A DNA stretch of 64,000 bases from Reticulascus tulasneorum (Eukaryota > Ascomycota > Sordariomycetes > Glomerellales > Reticulascaceae). Shown in pieces: positions 1-11,336 of this stretch (positions are counted from its first letter, which is position 1; each line of letters opens with the position of its first letter). The translations under genes were made by a program, and so were the position numbers. The stretch is taken from assembly GCA_001557505.1 (NCBI GenBank), contig LSAX01000008.1, positions 1,364,001 to 1,428,000 on the forward strand. The letters run 5' to 3'. Below the pieces are notes generated by a model, which searched no databases, had not been told where the DNA came from, and saw nothing but the letters and a program-made list of their open reading frames with translations.

Positions 1-1662
1 TGCAGCTGGCTCGAGTTAGGAGCTGGGCTACCAATATAATGGATCATCTGGAACGCTAAGTCATGCGCCTAACCCTTGACTAACTGCCTATTGCGGGCTC
101 GGCTGGCTCAGTGTTGGCTGCCAGCTAGAGGATAATTAGTATCACGTGTTGTCAGGTGTGTATTGTGTTAAAGGAGCGGCGGCAGCAAAGCCACTGAACG
201 TTGGAAAGAATGGCAGCAGCATGGTTTCGCATTTGTTGGGGATATCTTGCAGGATAATGCGAGTTAGCAGCCGGGCATCGCAGAGCTTCGATGCGTGTGC
301 AACAGGCGGGATATGTACTTCACTGACCGACAGGGGACGGATTAAAGAACCTGGATGAGGGACGGTCCAAGACCAGACCACTGTGCGATATCGATATAAT
401 AGATTAGTGCGATATCGAGTGGGCGATAAGTATTGATTGGATTGGTAATACAGTTTGAGCCGCAGAGATGCCGTTAAATGTTAAACTGCGCGACGCGCAA
501 TAACATATCTGACAGGTTACTCCAAAGATGATGCACTACGTCATGTCGCCCAGAACCATGAGGTCTTCGCCCGGACGACTTGAATGCAATCCCATCCCAA
601 GATTCTCCATATCACTTCACCTCTCAGGTGCCCATACGCTGCAAATGATCTTGCGCAAGGCATGATCCGGCGCTTGGACCTCAGGTCCTCGAAGCGAAAG
701 TTCGGCTCGGCACCAACGGTAGTCAGATCCTCACACACCTACCACATCATTCGTACACACCAACCAAGGAACACACTCACTCACCCACACATTACCTCCG
801 AAGACTCCTCGGATTACGAGTTTTGTATGCTCGGGAGAAGGAGGATTCATCAGCAAAGTAGAGTGATCTTCCCAAATGCTCTCTCTCCAAATGAGTCAGA
901 GGCTTGCCTGATCACTTGATGACCATTCAAAATGCAGTGTAGCGTTCGGGCATACCTCGTCGATTACCTTTGTTCTGCCGTTCTCCATTAAAAATCACCT
1001 AATCTGGGGACGACTGAAGGACTCGAACCCAAATCACGGAAGTCGCATGTTAAGTCTTCCGTGAAGCTTATTCCCGAGGATGGCTCATTGGGTGACTGGC
1101 AACCAGGTGGGATCAAAAGGATTCGGCCAGGGGGGGGGAACTAGAGTCAAGTTGGACAAGTGCCGAAGACGGAGGTAACTTCGCGCGATAAATCCGAGAT
1201 CCTAATTAATCAGCTCCTTGTTTGCCATCCACACTCCAATTCCGCCAAGACTTCATACATATATTATCATTATTCTCGACCGTTGGGTTTGAGCCTCAGT
1301 CTTGGCTTCGTCTGACATCAACCTTATGGGTGGATCACGAATCTAGAAAGTGCCTTAAAGTCTTTTTCTGCTTAGGTAACTCACACGTCTCATTGTTGAA
1401 AGTCGCGCACCGCCTTCAACTACATATCCACCCTGTCGTCGTCGGTTGCGTTTCAACCAACGTGAGATTTCTACTCGTTATTGAGATCAGGGAACTCGCA
1501 TAAACAAAACCAGCATTTTATGGCCGAAGAATTTATCCTAAAGTTTCACTGAGAAGTTTGCCATATTTGCAAACAGCTTCGCGCTTGTTTGGCAATACAC
1601 CTCCTCAGATCCCCGGAAAAAACAACACAGAAGAAAAGAGATAAAACTGGGGCTTACGCAAA
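1..1662. other. Gene-free 5' flank
   Basis: I see no convincing gene here. Short open frames on both strands lack family motifs and splice signals. The stretch holds a 12-bp direct repeat (GTGCGATATCGA at 383-394 and 407-418), a perfect 9-bp inverted repeat at 1034-1042/1056-1064 next to a T-arm-like string, and a short G run near 1131. The last few hundred bases probably contain the promoter of the MFS gene. Confidence 0.5.
383..418. repeat. Short direct repeat GTGCGATATCGA x2
   Basis: The 12-mer GTGCGATATCGA is present at 383-394 and again at 407-418, start to start 24 bp. The core GATATC is itself palindromic. It may be a paired protein-binding site or a chance repeat. No gene starts within 1 kb. 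Confidence 0.4.
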
Positions 1663-3259
1663 ATGCCTCGCTCAACGAGCGGTATATCGGACACGTCTAA
1701 TTCCACTGTCATGGATAAGTCTGCGCTGGCAGACCCGGAGAAGACGACGGAACAAACGGCGTATGACAGCACATCCAAGAATCGAGCACCATCACAGCAT
1801 TCCGACACTGACACAGACATCCAATCTCAACGCGAAAATGTCGTGGAACCCGATCTTGAGAAAGGGCCCTCGGTGCCGTCCGCGAAGCCGGATGGCGCTC
1901 CTGCGGATGCGCCACCCGGCATGCCCCCAGGCATGAATCCGGCAGACTTTCCTGACGGCGGGAGGGAGGCTTGGCTCGTGGTTTTTGGCGGGTGGTGTGC
2001 ACTATTTTGCACTTTCGGGTTGGTCAATTGCATCGGCGTGTTCACGGAGTACTACTCCACTGGCCCGCTGAAGCATTATCCCGTCGGCACGATTAGTTGG
2101 ATTCTAGGTGTCCAGGTCTGGGTCATGACCTTTGGCGGTCTGGTCGTAAGTCAAATCTTATCCCCTTGTGCCTGCGGAGGATCTTGTCGCTAATGGACTT
2201 ATAGTTCGGCCGGTTGTACGACACTTATGGCCCGAAGTGGCTCATGATTGGTGGCACCATCCTTTACGTCTTCGGGCTAATGATGACATCCCTCTGCACC
2301 GAGTACTACCAGTTCTTCCTCGCTCAAAGCATCGTCGCCTCCATTGGTTCTAGTGCCGTGTTCAACTGCGCTTTGTCCTCTTCCATCTCTTGGTTCTTCA
2401 AGCGACGGGCTGCCGTGCTTGGCATAGTTGCTTCAGGCTCTTCCCTCGGCGGTGTTGTGTTACCGATCATGATGACCAAGATGATCGCCCGTCAAGGGTT
2501 CCCCTGGGCGATGCGAACTGTGGCTTTTCTATTCCTAGCGCTATTGACGATTGCGTGTCTGACGGTGAAGTCGAGACTGCCACCACGACCTCGACCCCTA
2601 GTTCTCAAGGAGTACATCGCAGGCTTGAAAGAGCCCACCATGGCCCTCACGGTCACGGCCTCGTTTTTTTTCTTCTGGGGAATGTTCCTGCCCTTTAACT
2701 ATGTCATCTTGCAGGCCAGGCAACAAGGGATGGACGCCAACTTGGCCAGCTACCTGCTGCCAATCATGAATGCTGTCAGGTAAGAACAACTCTCCTAGCC
2801 ACTCCAACAACAAGCCCGCTGACAAATTGTAGTATCGCAGGTCGTATCGTTCCCGGCATCGTAGGCGACAAGATCGGCCGGTTCAATATGATGATCATCA
2901 TCACTCTAATGAGCACTATCTTTTGCCTTGGCCTCTGGATCCCGGGCAATAATAATGCATCAATCATCGTGTTTATCATGATTTTCGGCTTCTCATCGGG
3001 TGGCTTCATTTCCCTCGGCCCTGCTCTGATCGCTCAGATATCGGACATTCGGCAGATTGGCATTCGCACTGGGACGGCTTTCGCTGTCCAATCCTTTGGT
3101 GCGTTGACCGGCAGTCCCATCGCCGGTGCTATTGTCTTAAGGGAACACGGCGATTACTTGGGACTGCAGCTGTTCTGCGGGTTCACCATGCTGGCGTCGG
3201 TCATTGGTTTCATTGCGGCGAGGTATGTTTTGGTAGGATTTAAACTGAAGAAGGTCTAA
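1663..3259 (+). CDS. MFS monocarboxylate-type transporter (MCT/Mch family), 494 aa
   Basis: Exons 1663-2145, 2205-2779 and 2833-3259 join cleanly: the GTAAGT..TAG introns are 59 and 53 nt and preserve the frame. The protein has a hydrophilic, Pro/Gly-rich N-terminal tail of about 100 residues. It then carries the family's entry motif ([11 protein letters not shown], about residues 95-105) and some 12 hydrophobic segments. The loop motif [12 protein letters not shown] follows TM2, and [14 protein letters not shown] lies in the second half. Length and layout match fungal monocarboxylate/riboflavin-type permeases (Mch4/Mch5/Esbp6 class), which act in the plasma or vacuolar membrane. The substrate cannot be read from sequence; members carry carboxylates, riboflavin or secondary metabolites. 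The ATG precedes the cytosolic tail and is the first in frame. A reductase gene lies downstream on the opposite strand, with no sign of shared control. Confidence 0.9.
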
Positions 3260-3814
3260 GGGCGTCGAAGCGAAGGATGGCACAGTGAAAGGGGCTAGAC
3301 CAAGGAATGTGAAAGTGGTCTTCATCTGAGTCGGTGGCGTTCTTGTGTCCGATGCATGAATTCGCTTTATAATATGGGCGGTCTCTGCCTACGCGGTTTT
3401 ATGCATCTGCATCTTCAGAGGTTTGATAAAATGGGCATTCGGCATTTTAGGCGGTAATTAATAGCAACAAGTGGATTCCTCCTCTCAACCGAATGCATTG
3501 GGAACTATTTCGTCTTTAGTGAGTAATTGTCTGTCGTGGTCGACGTGACTATGACAAATGCAACCCTATATGCCGGTGACGTTCTGGGTCACCTGAGGCT
3601 GCAACATCTCATTCTTGACATCAACATTATGTGTGTACTTGTAGACCACAGTTCGATACAATACTACTACGCCAGGTAATGAGTTGTTGTTAAATGGTAT
3701 CTCTCTTCCATGTTAACTCTTCGAAGTCTTCGAATTCATTTCATAGGTGCGTTATAAACGGACAGAATATGATTATAAATCAAAGAATTGTAGTACAGAG
3801 TGTTTGTTGACTAT
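3260..3814. other. Intergenic between convergent genes
   Basis: About 555 bp between the 3' end of the MFS gene and the 3' end of the SDR gene. It is AT-rich with no open frame of note. It presumably holds the two 3' UTRs. Confidence 0.5.
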
Positions 3815-4870
3815 CTACACAGAGGCCTTTGTCTGATTCTTCTTTAGACATTCCAGATAGTAGGCGACGACATCCGTGACTTGCTTCTCAAACCCAATGA
3901 ACTTGACTTCCAACAATTCCTCTGTCTTGCTAGCATCGAGTTTGAGGTGAAGAGTTGAAACTGTCCCATTATTTGGTATTGTCTTACCAACGTCATTGGG
4001 GAAGTTCTTTGCCACAATCTCGAGGCACGTGTCAATCTCGGTGCCGAGCAGGCCCCCACTGTGTAAGAGATAAACTCGGTTCCCAGGCAACGTCGGGCTC
4101 AACACTTTAACATGCGCCATAGCCACGTCGTCCACGTGAATCGTACTGTTGGGCACCGGCCTGTGGTTGGACCCGTTGATGGGGAGCAAAATAATACGAT
4201 TTGTGCCGCTACGTAGCATCTCGTCCGCGTCAGTGACAAGTTCGTTAGGGCCAAAGACGTAACCAGGTAAGACATGTATAAGTTCGAAAGATGGTTCGTT
4301 ATCTCTCATCCATTGCTCGTTCTTGAGCAATGCCTGAGCCTTAGCTGAGCTGTAAGCTTCCATGCCTTGCTGGTATGGAGGTAGCTGGGGGCTGGCTACC
4401 CGGGACTCCTCAGTATATATCCTTTCAGGGTGCTGCGGCGCCGACGCCAGGTCTATAATCCCAGCGATGGAGGAGGTGATGACTACCCGCCGAATACTGC
4501 TATGCTTCCTAGCTGCCTCTAGTATATCGATCGACCCCTGTACAATTGGTGTGACGAAGTGCGCCACGAGGTCTGACCCAATGCTATCCGGGCTTTTTGA
4601 TACGATCGGAGACGCCACGTGTATTAGGTAGTTAACTCCTCTCAAGGCCTCGTCATACGCGCCTTTTGCCAACATGTCGGGTATTTCCACAAACGTTAGG
4701 TTGGGACCGGGGTTTAAGGCTTGAATCGACGGCGTGTTGAGGATAGCGTCCTTCTTGGCAAGACTCCGCACGGCAGCATGAACGCGGTATCCAGCACTAA
4801 GAGCGAAGACTAGGACCCGAAAGCCGACATGACCGGTCGCGCCGGTAAGGAGGATGAGTTCACCGGCCAT
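3815..4870 (-). CDS. Extended SDR NAD(P)-dependent reductase (dihydroflavonol-4-reductase-like), 351 aa
   Basis: A single uninterrupted exon. The N-terminus has the extended-SDR nucleotide-binding motif TGATGHVG (residues 9-16) after a short beta strand. The catalytic pair Tyr173/Lys177 lies in AYSSAK, and the upstream serine in ITSSIAG (about 133). Length is usual for the DFR/cinnamoyl-CoA reductase/Gre2-type ketoreductase group. These reduce ketones or aldehydes with NADPH, using a C-terminal substrate-binding lobe that starts here around VLPGYVFGPNE. There is no signal peptide, so the enzyme is cytosolic. The substrate is not predictable; fungal members act in carbonyl detoxification or secondary metabolism. 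It converges with the MFS gene, and the pair could cooperate in metabolite handling, but nothing beyond proximity shows this. Confidence 0.9.
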   Translation of the reverse strand: MAGELILLTGATGHVGFRVLVFALSAGYRVHAAVRSLAKKDAILNTPSIQALNPGPNLTFVEIPDMLAKGAYDEALRGVNYLIHVASPIVSKSPDSIGSDLVAHFVTPIVQGSIDILEAARKHSSIRRVVITSSIAGIIDLASAPQHPERIYTEESRVASPQLPPYQQGMEAYSSAKAQALLKNEQWMRDNEPSFELIHVLPGYVFGPNELVTDADEMLRSGTNRIILLPINGSNHRPVPNSTIHVDDVAMAHVKVLSPTLPGNRVYLLHSGGLLGTEIDTCLEIVAKNFPNDVGKTIPNNGTVSTLHLKLDASKTEELLEVKFIGFEKQVTDVVAYYLECLKKNQTKASV

Positions 4871-6315
4871 TTTGAGGTGTATAGCTAGATACGAGCGCAG
4901 AACTACCGACGAAGGAGTTGATAAAGGTTTGATTAGCGTATAAGTTGATATTTTCAGACCTACAAATGAAATTCAAAGTACATAAAATGCACCCTATGGT
5001 ATATATATACTAAAGAATGTAAACCGACGGCGTGATTAGAATACGTTGAAGCGCAGGGCCGTTTTAGTGTGTTTGGGCTGCTTTATTAATCAATGTGGGT
5101 GTCGTCATCGGCTGCGATATATTACTAGATAATTACTAGACGTTTTAGTAGGAGTTAGGAATTCTTGCCGAGGCTCTGCTGCGCTGACTGTTTTGGGAAG
5201 TTTTATCTAATCACAAGATTTACACACCCGCAACACATGGAAAATCAGCATTCAGACATCCCGAAGAGTCAGCGTAGCTTGCATGCTACTATTGGTATAT
5301 CCTGTTCGGGATGAGGTGAAGGCATGCATAATCGTTATCGGCCGCATGTTCAACATTTTGAACGCCCAAGGATGAAAAGGAAGAGAGCTGGCAGAGAAAA
5401 AGGTTATTCGGTGGGAGGGGCGGCAGTTGACCACTATTCCTTTCGGTTCTGACAGCCGTTTTAAAGGAATGAATTGGAAGGGGACCCTGACACATTCAAT
5501 TTCCCTCATCCAGCCATACTCGCGCAGACGTACAGAATGAAAGGTAAGAAGCAACGAGTCGCAGGGGATGCTTGCATCGATCCTGCGTAGCCGGATGGCG
5601 GCTTGCTTTTGAACCCGCCAAAGTTGTTCGGACTCCGGTGCGGAGGTCCGTACGCTTCGCTTCCGCCGTGGCTGCCGGACTTACTTCATGCCCTGTTCCG
5701 TTCTCCCCGTTCGGCATAGCATGGTAAGACGTGGATCGGTGCATCTGGCCGGGTTTTTCTAGTAGTGGATACAGGCTTGGGAGAGCAAACTCTTGGCTGC
5801 CAAGCGGCGCCGTCAGATTCCTTGGGAGCGTCGTGGCAGTGGCGTAAGCGAACATCATCAATACGGAACGCTTCAAATACGCGTATTTACAGAGCCGTGT
5901 TCGCTGGCATATGCATAATTTGCCAAGTCTCCCGCGCCGCCCCCAAGTGCTGAAGATCAGCATCTTTAACCTTATTCTCGGATTTCTCCGCATAGTATTA
6001 TCAATCTTGGGACACCACGGCATTGAGCTCATGGTCTACAAGAAAATGAGCATCGTGACGATCGACTTGCTTGACTCGGCGAGGCCAGCCACTCGGCTTC
6101 GCCAGCAAAGATGCCAAGATCTTGCAATCCGCGTATGGCAGACTGGGCACCCAAAACATCACCATGAGATGCTGGGTCCATAATTCTCAACAAATATGTA
6201 TATATCCTGGCCGAGACCGTAGATGTCATGTGTCTTCACAGCTTCATTCTTCCGTGCTCAACACAATTGTTCACAGTATCAACCGTTCATCTATCGACAA
6301 GAATCGAATCCAGCA
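4871..6315. other. Intergenic / upstream region of hydrolase 1
   Basis: 1.4 kb with several open frames of 60-180 codons in different frames. None has recognisable motifs or splice support, so I do not call a gene. It contains one copy of the ATACGCGTAT palindrome (5877-5886), 430 bp before the hydrolase ATG. Confidence 0.5.
5875..5888. promoter_or_regulatory. Palindrome AAATACGCGTATTT (copy 1 of the ATACGCGTAT motif)
   Basis: A perfect 14-bp palindrome whose 10-bp core ATACGCGTAT (5877-5886) is shared with three other sites in the window. It lies about 430 bp upstream of the TAP-type hydrolase 1 start. The core contains ACGCGT, the classic MCB-type hexamer, but the flanking AT/AT conservation goes beyond that hexamer. 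Its binding factor is unknown. Confidence 0.5.
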
Positions 6316-8304
6316 ATGGTGAACTCACGAACACTCCTACCACTGGCTCTCTTGGGTGCTGTTCACGCAAGTTCCTCCTCTTGCAAGATTAAATGGTGTC
6401 CTTGCGAGGAGGGCGAGTTCAATACCGCCTTGCCCATCGAATGCGGCACTCTGCGCGTCCCCTTAGACTACAATAATCCCAACTCTACTGAGCTCCTTGA
6501 CTTGGGAATCGTCAAGATTCCCGCATCCAAAAAGTCACGAGGCAGCATCTTGACCAACTTTGGCGGCCCAGGCCTTGAGGCACGGCAGTCTCTGGTCGGT
6601 TCAGCCCCAATACTCCAAGCGTAAGTCTTATACTCAAACTGGATTCGGCCGGCAATATGCACGAACTGGATTTCTAATTGATTTTCGCCTGCCTAGAATG
6701 AGCGGCGGTGAATATGACCTTCTCGCCTTTGATCCTCGGTAAGAAGCATCCCACGGCCTCGAGTGGGTTACTGGACCCGGAGTGGCTACAACACCCTTCT
6801 GTGATCTTGGATCTTGTTATCAAGCGCTGACTGTGACTGCAGCGGTGTAGGTAAAACAATCCCGTATTCCTGCTTCGAGGACCCTTTCGAAATCGGCAAG
6901 GCTGTGGTCGAAAAGCAGTTCGCAGGCGACTCGTTCGATGGGGTGCTAGGGATGCAGTGGGAGACCACTAAGATCGTGAATCAAGTCTGCCTCCAAAATG
7001 GAAGCGAGACAGGCAGATTCATCGGCACAACGTCAGTCGCACGGGACCTCATTAGCACCGTTGATGCCCTGGGAGAAGATGGTATGCTGAGATACTGGGG
7101 TAAGTTAGTTGACTTGCGGTGGAGAGAAGTTACTTGGCTGACTACAAGGGAAAGGCTTCTCGTACGGCACGACGCTTGGAGCAACTGTAGCTGCGATGTT
7201 CCCCGACAGAATTGACAAGATGGTGATCGACGGCGTTCAAAATCAGCATGAATATTATCATGCACTCGCGTACGTACCCTCATTGTACCAGGTCTGAAGC
7301 TTCTAGCAACTAACTATCAGTGTCCAGAGACTTTGAAGAATGGACCGACACAGACAAAGCTTTCACTAACATGTTTACTACATGCGCTGAAGCAGGGCCG
7401 GAGCGGTGTGCTCTGGCGAAGAACGGCACGTCTGCGGCAGAGCTGGAACAGGCCGTCTGGGATTTCATCGACGGCCTCAAAGAGCGACCCATTTCTTTCG
7501 GCCCTTATCTTCTCACCTTTAGCAACATAAAAGAGCACCTCATTGCAGCCATCAAAGTAACGGCTAGCTGGGCAGAAAAAATGAAGGAACTCAACATCCT
7601 GCTAAGTGGAGGTAGCGAGGCAGAAACTGCCGCAGTATTTGCTAGCATTGTTGCGAAAGCTTCGGGTCCTGATGTCATCACCGGAAATATACCGCCTCTG
7701 GGTATACATTGTGGCGATAGAAGAATTCGGGCTTCAAGCTTCGAAGAGGTCGCACCAGCGTTTGAGAGACTGTTGGAGACAAGCCGGCTAGCAGGAGGAG
7801 TCCTCACATCAGTCACAGCTCACTGCGCGCAGTGGCCGTTCTCTTCCAACGAGCCGTTCACCGTAGACTTCCCGGTCAAGACAAAGAACCCGATCCTTCT
7901 GGTCAGCACGACACTTGACGGCCACACGCCTCTCCGATCAGCCTACAACGTCAGCTCCGGCTATGAAGGTAGTGTTGTGCTCGAGGTTAACGACACCGGC
8001 GTAAGTGAAAAGTTATCCCCTATCATCTGCCCATTAGAGGTACTGAGACTAATGTTCGTGAACTTTTCAGCATTCCTCTCTCACAACACCCTCAGCCTGC
8101 AATATCAAGACGGCGGCCACCTATTGGCTGGAAGGCATCTTGCCCAAGCCGGGTACTGTGTGCGATGTCGACGCGCCTCCATACTCGAACGTGACCTGGA
8201 AAGATGTTCTCGAGGGCGTAGAGGGAAACCTGGCGCCTCCAATAAAGCGAGGAGCCTTCGGCTTTCCTACCAGCGGCCGTTTAGGTCGCAGGTGGTCGTC
8301 GTGA
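6316..8304 (+). CDS. Secreted TAP-type alpha/beta hydrolase (S33-like, TAP C-terminal domain), copy 1, 543 aa
   Basis: Six exons: 6316-6620, 6697-6738, 6843-7099, 7149-7269, 7328-8000, 8071-8304. The product has a signal peptide (MVNSRTLLPLALLGAVHA). The oxyanion loop NFGGPG and the strand AFDPRGVGKT are followed by the nucleophile elbow G-F-S-Y-G, split by intron 3. The acid lies in the LDGHTPL motif near the C-terminal TAP-like domain and the catalytic His in GHSS, right after intron 5. This is the fold of tripeptidyl/prolyl aminopeptidase-type hydrolases (MEROPS S33) that trim peptides outside the cell. The true substrate is uncertain, as many fungal members are uncharacterised. The junction of exons 4 and 5 is the least certain: acceptor TCCAG at 7327 keeps the frame. 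It is a paralogue of the gene at 16275-18146, with the same five intron phases and an identical 42-nt exon 2. The C-terminal tail is about 32 residues longer than in copy 2. Confidence 0.88.
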
Positions 8305-9245
8305 TTCTTAAGTTTGGCCATGGGCGTGGTATAAGTTTTAACTTGTGAAGAGCCGGACTTATGCTAAGCAAGGTACGATACCGGCGTGTTGTTTGGGTTC
8401 TTTGGATCTTCCACCAGTTTGACTTTCAATTCCCCATAAGACTGTAGTATCAGATTGTATTGTAGTTAGTTAAACAGCAGTACTTGACCGTGATTTCTTG
8501 AATAGGTCCCGCAGTAAGCTTGTACTTGTTAAAACTAGACTAGGCAGTATTTCAACGTGTAGTTGGTTTACGCATTGCAAAGACCTCTTAAATTCGCTTA
8601 TACATAAATCTGGATCTTTGGAATGCAGTGTGACTACAATCTAGTAATGCAGCCTCCAGTCAGACCAAAGAGAAGAATGATCGAAGCAGTCTAGGTCAAT
8701 GGCAACTTAGTTTTCATCGGGGCACTTGCTGGACTACGCCTCGGACGTTATTCACGTCGCGAAGACTATGTAGTCAGTCCATAATCCGAAACAATGCCAT
8801 CGCCATAGGCTCCCTTCTCCTCCTTCGGGGCTACATTGCGCTTTTTCTCGCCTTTCATCATCTAAGATAGTCTTCAACTTCCAAAATACAGTTACTTCAG
8901 GCAAATTCGCGCAAATACACCTAAAATCATGTCAATTGATCAAACGACTTCTGCTACTGCGTCTCTGCGCTGGCTCGATATCGCTGCCGTTAAAGACCTG
9001 CTACAGTAGCTGGATCTTAATTCTACTGAATTCGGGTTCCCAGTCGACACCACGTGGAGGTGCGGAGTCTGTCTTCGCCGCCCGCTTGGTCCGTACCTGG
9101 CATGATACATTGGAATTGCGCAGCTGCTATAATTAATTGAGGGCTAGTCTTTCTCTCTATAAGGCCGATTAACAAGAGTAAACAGCACAGCATTTTTAGC
9201 TTGGAGAGAGCGTTTCTTAGTAAACTTGCCCTGTCGCGCAATGAA

Positions 9246-9261
9246 AAGATACGCGTATCTT
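9246..9261. promoter_or_regulatory. Palindrome AAGATACGCGTATCTT (copy 2)
   Basis: A perfect 16-bp palindrome, the longest of the four ATACGCGTAT sites, 349 bp before the carboxylesterase ATG at 9610. It is paired with copy 3, 224 bp downstream (start to start of the 10-mer). Confidence 0.5.
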
Positions 9262-9472
9262 CAGTGATCTACTGATCCGTGAGCTTGGCATTTGCCAAGA
9301 TCAGCCTCAGCTGGCGCAGCCAGTACTGCATCACTATCACAGCCTCCCCGCCTCTTGAATACACTAACCTTGGCCTTAGGAAGAGGCTGATAAAGTCTAC
9401 TAAGAATTGACAGCCAAGGCAAATGCGCCTGACAAAGCCGCTAACCGCTGGATTGGTAGTTAGGGAGTGAAG

Positions 9473-9482
9473 ATACGCGTAT
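9473..9482. promoter_or_regulatory. Palindrome ATACGCGTAT (copy 3)
   Basis: The exact 10-mer, about 130 bp before the carboxylesterase ATG. The left flank GAAG also precedes the core, as GAAAAG does in copy 2. The position is typical of a proximal fungal promoter element. Confidence 0.5.
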
Positions 9483-9609
9483 GATATTATTGTTCCTGAA
9501 TGACGTACCATGTTGATTTAACGTATATAAGTGCCGAAGCTTATGATTGGCAAAAAGAATGATTATCTTGGGACTTCGAACCAAAGTGATATTGACCACC
9601 AGACAAAGA

Positions 9610-11336
9610 ATGAAGATGCGTAATGTATTCACGGCCCTTCTGTCGGCCACTATAACTGCCTCAACATCGACGGAGTGGATAGTCGGCCAACCCGTCAACA
9701 CCACATCAGGACTTTTGGTAGGACACGCCTCATCATGGAAGCCTCTCGTTAGTGAGTACCTGGGGGTGCCATATGCTAGACCCCCAATAGGTTTCTTGCG
9801 ATGGTCTGCACCCGAAGCGTACATCGGCACGAATCCAATCGAGGCTGCATCCTTCAGCGATTCGTGCCCATCGACGAGTCTGCCCCCTAAAAACGGCACA
9901 ATCAGTTTCAAATCTGTCCAGGAGACTCTCTTCACCGGACTAAGAGGATACGGAACAATATTCAGCGAGGATTGTCTTGCACTCAATGTTTGGGCTCGGC
10001 CACAGTTAGGCGAGAAGAAGAAGGCAGTCATGGTTTGGATTCATGGCGGTGGCTTTACTGACGGGAGCACGGCATGGTCTGGGTCTAATGGAGCCAGACT
10101 TGCAGATGAGCATGACGTTATTGTTGTGACTCTCAACTATCGCCTCAACATCTTCGGATTCCCTCGGGCAGACTTCTTCGAAGACGTCAACTTGGGTCTT
10201 CTAGACCAGCGTCTGGCGGTCGAATGGGTCCGTGATAAGTGTGTAAACATCTCCCCTTGTGTGGTGTCGAGCTGTAACTAATATCCGCCCTCTGCCCCAC
10301 AGTATCGAGAACTTCGGGGGTGATTCTTCGCGAATTACACTGTTCGGGCAATCCTCTGGAGCCGTTTCCGTAGATGCTTACGCCCATGCATGGACTAAAG
10401 ACCCCATCGTGCATGCATTCATCGCGGAATCCGGACACGCCCCAGACCTGGTTGAGAACTTCGAAGAGATATCCAAAGTATGGTACATCGCCAGCGACGT
10501 GCTCGGCTGTGGGGCGATTTCAGAAGGAGAGAAAACTCTAACCTGTATGCGCGAGAAGCCATGGGAGCAAGTTATAGACGTCATAACTTTGGGGGGCACC
10601 GTGACAGCAGGTCTCGGAGGCACCAGTCCCTTCGGCCCATCGGCGGATGAAAAGATCGTGTTTGCCAACTTAACACAACGGAAGAAAGAGGGCAAGTTCA
10701 TCAAACAGGCGAGTCCTTCTTGTCCGTAATCTTTGAGCACATTGAATCTAACCAACTTATATCGCAGCCCTTGTTGATAGGCTACACAAACAATGAGGGA
10801 GGTCTGTACGAGATGATAGCGGGCATAGAAGGGCAGCCAATCAATGATACGGTAAACGATGGATTCACCGATTTGGTCCGCTGCGGCCAGAATCGAGTCG
10901 CTCAGTTCCGCATGGATCATAATGTTCCTGCGTGGCGATACGTTTATGCAGGCGAGTTCCCAAACAATAATATCAATATCCCAGGTGCCTGGCATGGGGC
11001 TGAGGTCGGGATGATGTTTGGTACCACGGAGTTCATGTTGCGTAGGGCAGATACCCCGGAGCAAGTACAGTTAAGTTGGGTAATGGGCAAGGCGTGGACG
11101 GACTTTGCCAAAGAACCTTGGTGGGGATTAAGCATGTTGGGATGGCCGCAATATGTTGACGGAGGTAGGTCTCTTCTGGCCCTGCTCTGCTCCTCTGCTC
11201 GTTCCCTCTGGCAGCAATCACTGACCCGACCGGCGCAGAGTCAACTGTGATTCGTTTAGGAGGTTCCAACAGTTCGGAGATTGTGTTTGAGAATAGCACG
11301 CAGCTTGACACGAACTGCCCGTCGGCATTGCTCTGA
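9610..11336 (+). CDS. Secreted type-B carboxylesterase/lipase, 509 aa
   Basis: Four exons: 9610-10238, 10303-10708, 10768-11164, 11239-11336. A signal peptide follows the chosen ATG (MKMRNVFTALLSATITAS); a further in-frame ATG lies at 9559 but would bury it. The alpha/beta-hydrolase type-B motifs are complete. They are GVPYARPP, EDCLALNVW, the oxyanion HGGGF, the nucleophile elbow F-G-Q-S-S-G-A (about residue 225), the acid Glu about 355 in GYTNNEGG, and His about 421 in AWHGAE. The family hydrolyses carboxylic esters; fungal secreted members include lipases and cholinesterase-like enzymes. Intron 2 (10709-10767) has a GC donor (GCGAGT). No GT donor in this stretch keeps the frame, so a GC-AG intron is the best reading. 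The product probably acts outside the cell, like the flanking TAP-type hydrolases. Confidence 0.9.

Larger units (their letters stand above)
8305..9609. other. Intergenic; promoter of carboxylesterase
   Basis: 1.3 kb with no supported gene. It carries two copies of the ATACGCGTAT palindrome, at 9249-9258 and 9473-9482. Confidence 0.5.

Noticed and set aside
5496..6032. Minus-strand open frame of 178 codons upstream of hydrolase 1
   Set aside because: No motif, signal peptide or splice structure; composition looks random and basic.
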